This document shows, in pieces, positions 31,118-44,300 of a stretch of DNA of 64,000 bases. The position numbers and the translations under genes are program-made. The first letter of the stretch is position 1; each line of letters opens with the position of its first letter. The DNA is from Zygnema cylindricum. Its lineage: Eukaryota > Streptophyta > Zygnematophyceae > Zygnematales > Zygnemataceae. The notes under the pieces are model-generated. The model made no database searches and was not told the origin of the DNA. It saw nothing but the letters and a program-made list of their open reading frames with translations. The stretch is taken from NCBI GenBank assembly GCA_037447655.1, contig JBBHKE010001283.1, forward strand, positions 62,001 to 126,000, read 5' to 3'.

Positions 31118-32674
31118 CTATCTATATGGTAAGAGAGGTGGGCCCGGGGATTCATTGACTGCTGCAGCCGGAGAGACGGATGGAGAAGGAGAGGATGCTT
31201 GAGGTGGTGATGGTGGAGGAGTGGAAAGTCCGAGGGAAATGTGTTGTCTCCGGTCGGGTTGTAATAACACCACGGCCTCCGCAGTTGAAGACCCAGCCAG
31301 TGAGACAAAAGTAGGACGCTCAGTGGTGGCAGCTGCAATGTTACCCGTTAGATCTGCACCCATCCCCTGTTTGTTAGGTCTTGTTGTTTCCCCCCCTTCC
31401 CGCTGAAGAGGAGACTCCGATCTAAGTTCCGAGGAAATCTCGGGAACTTGCATCTCCGTAGGGTTTGTCTGCACTGTAGGTTGTCTCTCAGCAGAGGGAC
31501 CTGTCTCTCTAGGAGGAGCTACCTGTCCACTAAGGATCCCTCATGATATTCGTCTAGCCTCCCTTATGAGGAACAATTCCTGTTCGAGGGCCCTCTTCCT
31601 CTCTTCTTCAAGAGCTTCCCAATCGATGGTGACGGGTCCAGCCCCCGCCGTAGCCTGACTCTGGGATCGCAGGTTATCAACCAGTTTTTGCGTGCTGCTC
31701 ACCATCCCTGAGAGATCCGCAATCCCGAAACCTGGTACCTCGGGATTGGTGGGTCTAGAACGCCACAACCCCTCAGATGGTCGAACCGCCGGTGCAGATG
31801 GAGACTTTGAGCTCGGAGAGGTGGAATCGGAAGGGAAGAACGGCTCCGCTTTAGGTCGGGGAGCGAACCTGCCTTTGCGGTCCCGATGATCGAACCTGTA
31901 CCCCTTCTTTGGCTTGGGTAACCCTCGCTTGCTGGTCCCTTCCCCGGCTCGTGTCCGAGGGATCGCCCCGTCGTGAGTCGGCTTGCTGGTTGCGGTGTCC
32001 TGAGATGGGGTGGGTTGCTGGTATGAAGTTGATGGTCCCCCTTGTTGCTCCGGTACGGAGGTTGAGGAGCCGCTCTCGGACAAACTGCTAAGTATCTCCA
32101 CTACACCTCCCACTGGGCGTACTACTCTGGCTCGGTCTGACCTGGCTACCCGCTGCACCAACTTCTTCTCAACCTTCAACTTATGGAGATCATGAAGGGC
32201 TAATATTTCTTTGCGACTTGGCCGGTGAGGATCGACCAGGATCTCAGGATCTATGTACATTTCAGCTTTTGGTGCCTTAGATCGGGTATAGCGACTGATC
32301 TGGGGAAGGTGACCCAGGACTGCTTCCTTGTGGGCCAACCCTTTTCTACGGCTTTTAGGGGATAAGGGCGGCCTTTCCGCCTTCTCTGAAGCCCTAGCTC
32401 TGACTGACTCGGACAACGTTGGGAAATTCTCAGGGGAAAAGACAAGGGGAGGTGGAGGAGAGAGTCTCCCCTCTGGGTGCGTTGGAGGAGTGTCGACTGC
32501 CACCTCCGGAGGCATCTCTCCTTTAAGAAACCGCTCTATGCGTACAGGTGAGCCAAAGGGGGGTGCTTCCTCGGGCACCTGTGACTCTTCCCCCTGGGCC
32601 ACCGCTTCCTGCCTCTCATGCTCGTCCGATCTGACACCCGGAAGATCCTTATCCTGAACTTCTCCTTCCCCCAT
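31118..32674 (-). CDS. Gypsy-3 ORF1, leader protein of unknown function
   Basis: A 377-residue open frame from the ATG at 32674 to a stop at 31541, followed in another frame (31118-31474) by similar Pro/Ser-rich sequence. It is mostly low-complexity, Pro-, Ser- and Arg-rich, and probably disordered. More ordered patches are KEILALHDLHKLKVEKKLVQRVARSDRARVVR and a C-terminal Glu/Arg helix (EALEEERKRALEQELFLIREA). It lies 5' of gag on the same strand, so it may be an N-terminal extension of gag or a separate first protein. No domain was recognised. Confidence 0.5.
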
Positions 32675-33960
32675 AGCTGACTGGAAAAGAAAGATCTAAA
32701 TCCCCTTATAAAAGTACTCTGATCTGAGCACCTATCCTCTTTAACCTAAAGAGACAGGTTGTTGTTTCAGTACTGTGATTATCTGTTGGAAGCCTAACAA
32801 AAATCTTCTCAAAATCCACTATTCTGGTACAAAAGATTTTGGTAATAGACCCCCGGAAGAAACCCGACCAGAGCCCCAAAAAGGATTACCAAAGAGAGAA
32901 CCCAGATCCTTCCACTCAGAATAATGAAAGGATAGAAATATAAAAATTCTGTCTCAGAATTAACAATATCACCTTGCCCTAAGAAAATAGAAATATAAAG
33001 TTAGAATGTGGAATAATAGCAAGCGAGCTCAACCTACCCCCAAAACGTAACGTGGACAACCAAAAGGAGACGAAATCTCCCCCTGAAAACCCAGGAACAG
33101 GCAAGGCCCCCTTAACTCCTCGGTTTCCGCGACCCGGAACCGGCAAGACCCTTCTTGGTTTCAAAAAAACACCAGTCCCCAAACCGCCCAAAACAAGAAA
33201 GACGGTGCCAACCACCCAACCGGACTACGATTTCCACAAAGGACGGCTGCAAACCAAGATGGCAATAGGGTGACAAACACAAGCAACACAAAAGTTCTCC
33301 ACAAGAAAGTTTGCTAGAATTTCTAGGGTTTTTCTCAGGAGACAGTACTGAAAACAACAACCTATCTCCCTCGGCCCCAAGTGCCTTATACAATCAAAGT
33401 TTGTCCTATCGATAGTACCAAAGTCAAAGCAATACCAGGAGCCAATCATTGGCTAGGAATGGTTATCATACGGACATACGACAAAACATGTTGTACTACA
33501 CTCAGGGCAAAAAGTTAGGCGACTATCTCCGGCTAGATTAGAAGCCACGTGTTTTTCTATGACACAATCCTGAGCAAAAAAGTTCTAAATTGACGTGAAA
33601 CGCCTAACTTCGACTCACATTAATAAATGCTCTACCCGGCTGGTGGACCTAAACTATCGTCCTACTGATAGCCAACAGCAAAATCTACAAGACTATCCCA
33701 AAATTTACGTGGCGTTCCACAATGTAGCCCCCAATGGGACAGTTGGCAACTGGTCACATGTAACAGGATGGTAATATTTGGAACGGAGTAACTCCGTCGT
33801 CCGGCCTCCGTTAGGCGCGAAATAAAGTGCGTACCGTTCAGTTAAGAAAATAGAAGAATCTGGTCCAGCTGAGTGCGCTCCTTTCCCCGTACTTTAATGA
33901 CCGTACAAAGGAAAAAGGCCCGGGAATCCTTGGTAAGATAAAAGGGGTGCCTGTGAAGCA
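32675..33960 (-). other. Gypsy-3 leader / probable 5' LTR region
   Basis: No coding content was supported. It lies directly 5' of ORF1. A possible LTR start TGTTACATGTGACCAG is seen on the minus strand at 33762 and GTAC motifs lie near 33885-33920, but no matching copy was found at the other end of the element, so no LTR is called. Confidence 0.35.
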
Positions 33961-34187
33961 CACGAGCTTGACAAGGAAACTGCCCTTATTATTGTTGAAC
34001 AGTTATAGCGATACACAGTGTAGTTTAAGTACTATTTCGAATCTCCGTTTTATAAAGACTAATTTTTGTGCAAAAACCAATTTACAGGTTAGGGATGAAA
34101 TTCCCTATAGATTTCAAAGCACAACAAACGTAGAGTACAAGTAAAAATATGAAACTGAAAATTACAAAAACAAATGCAAAATTAGAC

Positions 34188-34708
34188 TACATCATGAATC
34201 GCTAGTAGTATACAAAAATTATTGGAGTAAGAAATAAAATAATTTTATCAACTCTATTTTGAGTTCTACGGCCTAACGCCAACGGAAATTGACGCTAATT
34301 TATACGTAAAACACTAATTTGTATACAAATTCCCATATTGTAGCTGGCATAGTCTGTGTTCACATTGTCGACGTTTGACCATGTGAGAACATGTTAAAGC
34401 AAGTTTCCCCCGTCTTTATTTATAATAATCACATCCGAGTGCACTTTCCAGTGTCGACGTCGTTTTATGACATTTGTACGAAATAACGAGCAGTTTTTGT
34501 ATGGACTGACACATTTTGTACACCATACTACTTAAAAACAACCCAAATTAGAGTAAATGACACTAATTAAACCATACCTATATTAGCGTAAAGGAAAAAA
34601 CATGATTATTAATCCTAATTTATGTAAAAATTTAAAAATTTAAAATTTAATTAAAAATTGAAGGGCGCCGAATTAGTGTTATTAACATTAATAGCGATTC
34701 ACGATGTA
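34188..34708. mobile_element. Inverted-repeat element (MITE-like), copy 1, 521 bp
   Basis: The left end reads TACATCATGAATCGCTAGTAG, and the right end in reverse complement reads TACATCGTGAATCGCTATTA. The ends match those of the 63479-63971 element. The interior is AT-rich and non-coding. The outermost TA is a likely target duplication, which would fit Tc1/mariner (Stowaway-type) elements. Confidence 0.75.
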
Positions 34709-37017
34709 ACACTAATACCTATTCCACACCCTAAATAACATCTTTATGCAGGGGGTGGCGCGGTGATAAGTCTCGAAATCCACGATCATCGTCAGCCATC
34801 ATACTTTGTCAAACAAACACTACTCGGGCACATTGAAGGGTGACAGAGATACATTGGCCGCAGAATACCGACTTGTTGGTTGTGGAAAGGATGTGAAGCC
34901 CATAAATTAAAAAATAGTCGAGCGCAACCACGTAAGAAGTCGTTAAAAGTCGATTTCGAGGTCTCGATCTTTGACGTATATGATATGAAGTTGTATGACC
35001 CGTCTTGATGCGCCTAAGCTTGTTCTTTTAAGGACGATGTACCCCGCGCCATGACAAGCGTAAGCAATGTTGCGCATGAGGAAACATGGGATGTCATAAG
35101 TTTTGTGGGAACTAGTCACATACTGCTCTTTTTGCTTTGTCGCAAAAACATAAGATCGCCACGAGGGTTGTGAATACTGCTAAATTGAGACGTCGTTGAA
35201 GTATGTACGACGCTTTGGGTTCAACTATATACTATGCTTTGCTTCCCACAAGAGTTATTATGTCTCGTGTGCGCTTGTTCACAAATCAACGAAGCTAATG
35301 GACAATTTGCTCATCCATAGTTGACCATTAATGCAACAGGGCTTGTCGAAGATCGACAAGTGCACCAAGCCGAGGCGTACACGGAAAACCGTGGAGAAGA
35401 CAAGTGGAGGGAGGCAAAATTTGGTGAGGTTACAAGATAGGCTGCAACCCCTAGCTCTGAACAAGAGCATAGTTGGCCAATTTTCCAACCGAAGGGAGGG
35501 CCACAAAGAGGTTTTTTAAAGTCATCAAAGACTGCCTTGATCTTGGGGCCTCAACCAATGAAAGCGAACGAACAAACCATAACAAATGTCGAAATGGTAA
35601 TGGAACCTCAAACTTTAAAGACAGCATTAGCCAAAATACAAATGTCGTCCACCAGAAAACATGAAGTGACGATAAGTGCCACCAAAGCCCAACTTTCTAG
35701 GTAAGTTGCTAGTGCTACAGTGGTCGTAGGTTTCAAACAGAGATATTTCAAAATGACTTGTAAAACAGGATGTCTTCGAGCGATTAGTCTTTCCCGGCGA
35801 TCAAAAATGCCATTTTAAATCCAACTCACATTTGGATTGCTTCAAGAGCCCACATGGCGGTTCTGTATAATATTTTTGCTTCCGAGCAAAACATTTCCCA
35901 TTTCTTATCCATTAGTGACACCATTTGGACGTTCGCGCTGCGATCTTGTGAAGTATTAGTTGTTGTTTTATTTCACATTGTTATAAGCATGAAGCATCAT
36001 AACCACAAGCTCGACAGTCTGAAGCTTCGTTCCACTGTTAAATGAGCAATAAAACAGCGTTATCACCAATGCATCAATTAACACAGTTGATTAAAATATG
36101 AACATCCGATTAGACCACATCATCCACTCATTTCCGGGCGCACATATCATTATGATTGTTGCTAATTGAAAGACTCGTCACACATGATAACCACACAACC
36201 TTCTTGCTATAAAGAAATACTTTTGACATCCATTTCAATATTAACAATTTGAATAAAAAAAAAACAAGTTCCCTTGATACCACTCACTTTATAGAGAGTA
36301 TCACTTGCGCCAATTATTGCCCCAAAGGTCCTTTAACTAAGTCGAAAACAAAAAGGGACTCCTCTCGTTTCTTGATCATTTAATTGTTGTTTTGTTCAAA
36401 AACCCTAATGCAACCACTTTAAAACTTGAGCACACATACGCTGAAGGGAAAATCGCACCCTTCGTTAAATGCCATTCAGTGGAGTCAAACCACCGACTGT
36501 AAATAGTGTACAAAATTGACTTCTGGTGCCTCGAATTCAACTACGGAAATGGTGGAAAATAAATCAGTATTAAACAAAGTACAACGACAACTGAAATTGC
36601 ACTAGTAATTGAATTAGTAACCATTGTGCTTCTGCAAATTCTCTCAAACTGCAGACTCATACCGCAACATTCATTTTCTTTTTCCTTCCAAAACAAACTT
36701 TCTTCTGAAACAACGTTTTTTCCGAAACATTTTTTTTTCCAAAACAATTCTTCTTCCAAACAATTTTTCTACCGAAACATATTTTTTTCCATGTTGAACA
36801 CTGTCTAATTGTGATTCTTGCGTGAAGACCTTTTGAAACCTAAGGAATAAAACCTGTCTCAGTTACGTGTCATATATACGCGACATGACACAGTACTGCT
36901 TGGTTCTAAACGCCAAGTCATACTATGTCTTTTTGATTTTTGCAGAATAAGGACAATACATCATATTCTTGATCACCCTCGTCCACACTTTTAACATGTA
37001 TATACGAAAGGCAAATC
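34709..37017. other. Intergenic DNA without a supported gene
   Basis: Only short chance frames. A run of short imperfect repeats of the type TTCCGAAACATTTTTTTT lies at 36690-36795. Confidence 0.5.
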
Positions 37018-38232
37018 CTATACAGCTGGAATATTCGCAAATGAGAATCCCGTATAACCCTTGTATGCATAATACGCTATTCGACTTTCATAAAATCCTG
37101 GAAGGAACAGTAGGGCTCCCAAAACAACATATGCAATTCCTGAACACAAAAAACAGTCATGTAGGAGGTGGTCATTAATTACTATGGCCAGTTTGGATTG
37201 ACAGAGTTTGAAAAACAAACCTCTTATCAGCAAGCTATATTCGCAGCAAGCTATATTCACATAACAGAGTGACAGCGGTCAGTTTTTATCATTAAAGCTT
37301 AAGATAGAAATTGCGACAAACTGATGAGCCTAGCAGTTTTGCCAATTTACAAAAAGACACAGATATAAAGAAGCGATGGGAATATACAAAGAACAAAGTA
37401 AAATAATCTACGGTAATAAAAAAAAGAAAGCTGAAGTGATCTAAAAATTACTGCATATCTAACAAGGTGTTCCGTTCGGACCAATTTACTAAGAACAGGA
37501 CAAAACTGAATGTAAGCAAACGGAACCGAGACCTGTCTTTCTTCCGCCTAACTGATGGTAAGAAAGTCAGAGATTGTTGAGAACATAAAATCTTAAAACA
37601 TAGGGTGTGCAGTGTAGAGAATGCCTTTTCTAAGGAAAACAAAAAATCTGAATTAAGGTAACTCAAATAGAATAAGACAAATGGAATGGAAAGTCAAATG
37701 GACTCTTTGTCAAATGGATTCTTTCTTTTTCTTTATCCTTTAAAGACAAAGGACATTGCAAAACTTGACCGAAGGGAATATCAACAGCAGCAGAAATGCA
37801 ATTTAAATAAAAAATTTAGGAAAAAAAGAAAGAATTAATTAACAGATAACAGAAGAAAAGGAAAAAAAGAAAGAAAGAAGAGAGAAATGATAAATTTTAG
37901 CTCTTGCGGGAGATATCAACAGCAGGCAGAAATGCAACTGAACCAGAAACTGAAGAAAAAAAAGAAAAAAAGAAACTAAAGAACTAATTACAGAAGGAAA
38001 AAAATAAATAAAGAAGAGAAAGCAGAGAAATATTACCTCTGGCTTGGTCTCCTCCTGTTTGAGTGAGAACCATAAAGAAACCAGCCACTATTCCAAGGGC
38101 TCCCAAGGTTAGAAGACTGAATGCAAGCAATATTTCCTTTATTGGAGGTTTGTTATGTATAATAAGCTCTCCACCATAATCCTCTGATATCTCAAAAGAA
38201 CTGTTGACATAAGCCATCTCCGAGGGCTTCAT
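37018..38232 (-). CDS. TMEM230-like small membrane protein, two coding exons
   Basis: Exon 1 is 38232-38037 and exon 2 is 37139-37018, joined by a GT..AG intron (38036-37140) in matching phase, giving 105 residues. It has two hydrophobic segments ([20 protein letters not shown] and [15 protein letters not shown]) and the family signatures KPPIKEI and [21 protein letters not shown] at the C-terminus, which are highly conserved in TMEM230/TMEM134-family proteins of plants and animals. Human TMEM230 works in vesicle trafficking; the plant role is not established. Start: ATG at 38232 gives [10 protein letters not shown]. The second ATG (MAYV, 38217) is the start used by many homologues and is equally possible. 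A CT-rich tract upstream (38345-38580) is probably 5' leader or promoter. Confidence 0.9.
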
Positions 38233-38344
38233 GTTCCTCCAGCTCTCCTACTTAAACCTAAAGTTAAATCGTCAGTTTCTCCGTTTCTCTCCTTAATCAC
38301 GCGATAAGTTGGTAACGACTCATATCTTTGACCTAACTTACATG

Positions 38345-38580
38345 TTCTCTCTCTCTCTCTCTCTCTCTCGCTTCTCTCTCTCTCCCTCTCTCTTTCTCTC
38401 TCCCCCCCTTCTCTCTCAATCTCTTTTTCACCCCTTCAACTTTCTCCCTCTCTCTCTCTCTCCCTCTCCCTCCTATCCCCTCCCCCTCCCCCTCCCGCCG
38501 TCACCTACTCCCGGGCACAGAAACACTCGCTCTAGTTCTCTCTCTTTCTGTCTGTCTCACTCTCTTTCACAACTCACACT
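38345..38580. repeat. CT/TC-rich microsatellite and polypyrimidine tract
   Basis: (CT)n at 38346-38369, then broken CT and CCCTCT runs to 38580. It lies just upstream of the TMEM230-like start codon. On the transcribed strand it is a GA-rich leader, common in plant promoters and 5' UTRs. Confidence 0.85.
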
Positions 38581-41379
38581 CTCATAGCAGCCTTTTCAAA
38601 TTGACTGAGAAGACAAGAAAGGAAAATTACTGATTTCAGTAGAAGAGGACGAGAAAGCGTCTAAAGAAGGAGAACAAGCCAGGGAAAGGTGTACGGAAAG
38701 CGTGAGTTGACAGAGGTGACGAAAAAATGGCTGTGGGAAAACCTTCTAAAGCTTGGTACTGTGCTTCTCTTTTCCGTTATTTTTCTCTTTTCTTTCGTCG
38801 GTTTGACGAAAACTTTGTTTATCCGTGAAACACTTTTGTCACTCTTTACACTATTTTTTTTCCATTTTTAGTGTCGGTTGATAACCAACCGTATTCCTCA
38901 CAACTTGCGTCTCTTTTCCACCCCCGTCCCTCTCTCTCTTTCTCACCTTATTTTCTTGTACTTATTCTGACCTTATCATCCATCCACAGAAACCCTAAAG
39001 TGTTTCTGATTACTAGGATGGATGTTCCTGCAAGGCTTATTACCACTTCAGGTGGAGGATGATAACCTTTATCAGTTTGACCAGGCTACTTTCGGTTTTA
39101 AACTGTTGTTGTAATGTGAACGAATGAGCGCGAAGAGGGTCAGATATAAAAATTTGAGTGCGGACAAGAACAAATCTGTAATTTCAAAGCTTTGCTGGGA
39201 GCATCAAGAAAAGTTGGTTTGTTCCTTGTTTTAATTTCCTTCCTTATAATGAATACCTTTAACAGTTACATATTTTTTCTTTAGTTGTCCTTCTCCACTT
39301 AGATATGCGATTGTATTCGATTGGTAGCCATTATCTCAGATTAGGATGGAATTGTATTTGTTATGTCTTTTTTTTCGACTCCCAGGCTTCTCTCATTGAC
39401 GCCTTGTCTCAGGTCAGATTCCTTATTTTTCCGCGTTTGGGATTAGAATTTTAGGCAATTGTAAATGCTCATAAGGGGCATAGCACGGATGGAGTTATTT
39501 CCTTTACAATGTTGTCTAACAAAAGAAGGTCAAGGAAAAGCATTGTTAAAGGATGTAATCATGCGGCTGTGGTTCTTGCTTTGGTTGCTTCTTGTTGCAG
39601 AATGAAGTTTACGATTCCAATTTATCTTTATGCCAGATTCAAACATTCCTTGAAAATCAGGTCTTTTCCAGAGCTTCACATGAATGTTCTCATAGAGATA
39701 CAAGAATTTAAACTCATCATCATCAGCTGGTTGATCTGAAAATTGAAGAAATTATCCAACATCTTACCAGCCCAATCATGTGGCGGACATTCTGGCCTGG
39801 AATGTCACAGATATAGCTCAACTCTCAAACACATTATGTTGTCCTTCATGACATGATCACACATTACCAAGAGATTTCAGAGGAGTTACTTGTCACAGTC
39901 TCAAGAAAGAACGGGCAAGCATGCAAACATAGTCAGTCAATGCACCTGCGGTCATAAGTGCCCATGGCAATTTTTACAAATACTTGCATGTATAAATACA
40001 TTTGGATTTACTTTGTGCGTGTCAGATGGGATAAGAAAGAATATCCTCTTAAGAGCCTGACTTCTGAAAGTCTGAAGCGGATGAAGTTCAGTTTTATCTA
40101 CCATAAGATGGCCGCCAACCTCTTCTTACTTCACCTTTATCCCTCAAGCAGCTTGATTGTACACTAGAATGGTCTCGTTGCAATACAATACTTGATGTGA
40201 CAATCAGTACCATCATATACCCGGTTGTGTTTACTGCAGGGATTAGTGAAAAGGAGAAGGTATTTAATCACATCAAAGGCGTCCTTGTCGTTGTTGTGAT
40301 TTGTCTGGTGAGTTTTCACAGGAAATAAGTTTTTTCAGCTTGCTTTGTCGCCCTATGATCACAGGATTTACTCTACTCTGTAGCGCCAACGATGTTGCTT
40401 TACTAAGGATAGCAATGCATTACTAACATAGGTTCACACTTGAGCCTGGCCATAAACACAAGCAAGCTTTTGCATATTTTTCCAATGTCCATTTTGTATC
40501 ATAATGACTAAAATGCCCAAGGATTGGAAGAAAAATGAAGTTAGCACTCTTGAAGAAAAAATCTGCAGTGTTTAAAAGGCTCATTTTTAATAAGTATATC
40601 CAAACCTCTCAGGCTTTGACACAGTATGGTAACTCAATGGACATCCTCAAAGTCATCACAGAGTCCTAGCTTCCATCTATACTGGCTATGTTTCTCCCAT
40701 ATCATCCCAACCATACTGTTGTAGTGTTTTCAAGTACTCCACAAGGGTTGAGCAAAAATGTAAATACAAAACATAGGCAACTGCTTATAAACAATCTTAA
40801 TCGGTTGTTTGCTGCTGAAGCAAATTCTAAACACCATGTCCAGGGAGCAATAATGTCATACATAACTACCAAAATCAAATAATAAAGCATTGATAAAAAC
40901 TAAGTCCGTACTTTTGACACACGCCTGTGTGTCTAACTTCATGTGGGTTTCTGCAGAAAACTTATTGAACTGGAGAGGCTATATCATGCAATTTAATTTC
41001 TAGAAGTAGCCTCGTTTCTACTTCTATATCTTTTCAAGCTCCAACGTGCCGGACTAAAATCAAGTGAAAGATTGTGGTCCGTACACAATTTTGGTTTCAT
41101 AACGAAATACACTTTTTTGCCCGGAGCCTTGAAGCTATTGAAACATTTTCCACTAGCAACAAAACTTTATCCAAAAATTAAAAACAAACTATATACTCTT
41201 TCAGTCGAACATAAGACCCTCGACTGCTCCTTTCTTGTCACTCCTTTCAAATGTGGGCTGGTTTTCCAATTTGGGCTGGATTTTCTATAGACAACCAGCT
41301 TGTCTATATTGTAAAAAAAATGTAAGCAGTTCTTAAATGTTGTTCACTATGCCTTGACCTTATTAAGGGTTCACGAGTT
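38581..41379. other. Intergenic DNA without a supported gene
   Basis: No recognisable coding exon on either strand. It includes the probable 3' UTR of the 41380-51470 gene. Confidence 0.45.
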
Positions 41380-44300
41380 TCAGAAAAAAGAATAAGTATC
41401 AGAACCGGAATTTGCTGAATCTCGAGCCAATAGAGTCCGAGCCTCCATGACCGAGTGAGGAGGATCGAGGTCCTTCTCTTGGAGTGCGTGACCATGTAGT
41501 TTCTGAAGCTGTGATGTAAAAATGTGGTCCAAAATCTGCAAGAGTTCGATTTTTATAGACTGGTGAGGCACAAGGAAAAAACCATAAAAGCCTTAAAGTG
41601 TTAAACTGCAGTCAGCGTTTCCTTCCTCTCTCTCTCCCTCTCCCTCTCCCTCTCCTTCTCCCTCTCACTCTAGCATAAGAAGGTCACAATGATACTCACC
41701 TGTAGTGCTATTCCTGCGGATGAGCCTTTGTACCACGAGACATTTTCTTTTCGGCTTACGAGAAAATGTAACACTTCCCTCGCCTGTCGGTCCCAGAGCC
41801 CTCGGGCAGCTCCCACAAAGACTCGTCCCCCGAGCCCATCTTCTAACTGGGTCAACATCTCTGTTAAGAGAGTAGTCAGGTCCTGCATTCGTCTACTCAT
41901 GTCGTCACAACTGTTTTCCTTTGTGTCCTCCAAAATTCGTTTCAAGTGTGTTCTTCTCGAAATATGTGTCTGCATGACCAACATAGCCACACTAATATTA
42001 TAACATATATATTTAATGTATTAAAAAAATCTAGCTACTACAGAAGAAAAAAAACCAAGTCACCTACCCAAGAAAGTGGTGATGCCTAGTGCCTACTATA
42101 CAGAACGGTTCAAAACGAAGAGAGACACATACATTTTCACAAAGCTTGTCGACAATAGCCTCGAGGGTGTTCTTATACTTGGTTCGAAGCTCCACCCCGA
42201 CTTCCTGGAGCCTTTCACCAAAAACAGCTTTTCCAAAGGCATTTTCGGCTGGAAGACTCGCCACCCACTGCCTCATCTGTGCCTCCATTCGTGGTCTTTT
42301 TGTCTCAAGAAGCCACTTTATGGTGTTCAAAAGAACCCCTAATTGGGGAGGCACCTCATAGCGAACTTTGCTGTTTCGTCTACCCAATTTTGCCCCCAAG
42401 CTTTGTAAAGTAAACTTCTTCACTGTTCCCATCATTTCTCGAAGAGGTAATAACTGCTCCATAAATGCTCTTTCGAGAGCTGTCATAATTCCACGCTCTA
42501 CATCACAGATTGCCTGGAGGATGTCTCAACAACAACGAGGAGAAAGAAGATGTGAGATACGTTTTTAGATAGTATCACAATTTGCTTCTTTTTTCAGATT
42601 ATTATGTACCACTTATTGCTTATGTCCTTATTGTGCTTATAGTGTGTGTATGCGGGCCATTGTTTCATTTTTCAACTTTTGAGTCATAGGAATCACTTAT
42701 GTAACATCACATGCCATAAAAACTCACAAACTTACAATTGATTAATGTAAGGCTTTAGGGTGGTTTTATAGTTGGTGGGTTACTTGTTGTCCTGAAAATT
42801 ACTGTTGATCTGAAGACATAAACTATCATGTCAGCTTATGAACTACTTGCCATAGAATTTGGTCTCATATTGTCATATCATAGTCAACATGTGATTGTAC
42901 AAATGGCCTCCCTTACAAACCAGCAAAAGACTGTTCTTCTACTTTTTCCGGCAGGTGATGTACTTCATGCTATGTTCTTTTTCCGCTGCTATTATCTGAT
43001 AGCATTGCTCAGCTCGTCATCTGTAAAGTAAACAACTTCATTGCAATACAAGCTGATACAAGTAAACAAAAAGTGGAAAATACCATTTCCAGCGCCCCTG
43101 CTAGGTCTGGCCAGCGACTCATGATGCTGTCATAAAGGGCGAGGGTCGAGAGGAGCTGTTCGTACATCTCCTCTGCAAAGGGTGAGCGAGAGAGGCGCTC
43201 ATTCTGTCCAGGCATCCATCGGCCCTGCCACTGCAAACATTGACGTGCTGTTATTATCAACGTCGTAACCTTATAAGTATTAATATATTATTGTTATCAT
43301 TATTAGGATTGTTAATATAATTAGTGCTAGTTATGATTATTAACATAATTAAGTGTTATTAATGTAATTACTGTTATTGGTGTTATCACTTGTAATTTTT
43401 GTACTTCTGCCTCTGCTGTTTCCTTTCACCGATATCCTGCCTCTACTGCAATACATTGACTCTAAATGCAGAAAATTGTCTGATGGTGGTTTCGAATAGT
43501 AACCATTTGTAACTCCAATGCTCAATGAGCACTTGCCTGCATTATTATACGAAAGCCGTTGGTTGAATTCAGGGCATTCTATTCACTGTACCTTGTTTGA
43601 TTTGCAAAGTTCCAGCAATTGCCCGCGTACATCACGAATCCAGGCCTCCAAATATGGCTCAAAAAGAGCCTTTGCATCCACTCCAGGAGTTGACCTGAAA
43701 TCAACTTAATATAGACTTTAGATGTCAGGATTATGGGGAAAAAACAGAAAATGCAAAGAACAGCTTGCAAACCTGTGGCAATGCAAACATTAAGAGAATG
43801 CAAGAATCATATCGAAATCCGTAGGTTATGAAATCATGTGAAATTCATCTAAAATTGCAATCCCATGAGGTTGTGCTAGAAGGCTGTAATTATGAAAGCT
43901 TTGGTAATGAAATCATGAGAAGGAAACATCTTAAAATACAAAAATAGTAGGGAGAGAACTGATTAGGAAACAGGATACCTGATGCCCCATTGAAGAAGGT
44001 CGTGCTGGAAGTCTGCAGCAGAGTGGAGGAGATCTGTCACAGGTGGTGTCGGAGAACCGGGAGGGAGTGCACGAAGAAATGCCGACAGTCGATTGCTGAG
44101 ATGCTCGGTATAAACTTCAGCTGTGACAGTTGGAAGGTGGAGAAAGCTGTGGTTTTGAAACAGGAAGTGGAGTTAGGAACTTCAGTCGTTTTAAGTGGTT
44201 GCACTAAATGAGAGAGACCAAGCTGTACAGACCAAGCTGTACAGACCAAGCTCTCAAACTTTCCACACTACACTGCCCAAAGCTATTATATTTGATCACT

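Larger units (their letters stand above)
16658..33960 (-). mobile_element. Gypsy-3: Ty3/gypsy element carrying a DNA methyltransferase and a PHD-like finger, split by Copia-C
   Basis: About 10.8 kb after removing Copia-C (18399-24847). Minus-strand order: leader (32675-33960), ORF1 (31118-32674), gag (29529-30767), unknown region (28162-28956), protease (about 27870-28150), methyltransferase (26535-27499), reverse transcriptase (25445-26200), RNase H (24853-25445 and 18069-18398), integrase (16862-18030), PHD-like finger (16706-16861). RNase H reads across the Copia-C insertion once the element and one ATTAA are removed. LTRs could not be located: I found no long direct repeat between the 16.0-16.7 kb and 32.7-34.0 kb flanks. 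The outer limits are therefore provisional. Frameshifts and stops are spread throughout. Confidence 0.75.

Noticed and set aside
32675-33960. A definite 5' LTR for Gypsy-3
   Set aside because: No matching direct repeat was found near 16-16.7 kb and no clear tRNA primer site was identified.
38309-38587. Ser/Leu-rich open frame over the CT tract
   Set aside because: It is a translation of low-complexity CT repeats, not a gene.
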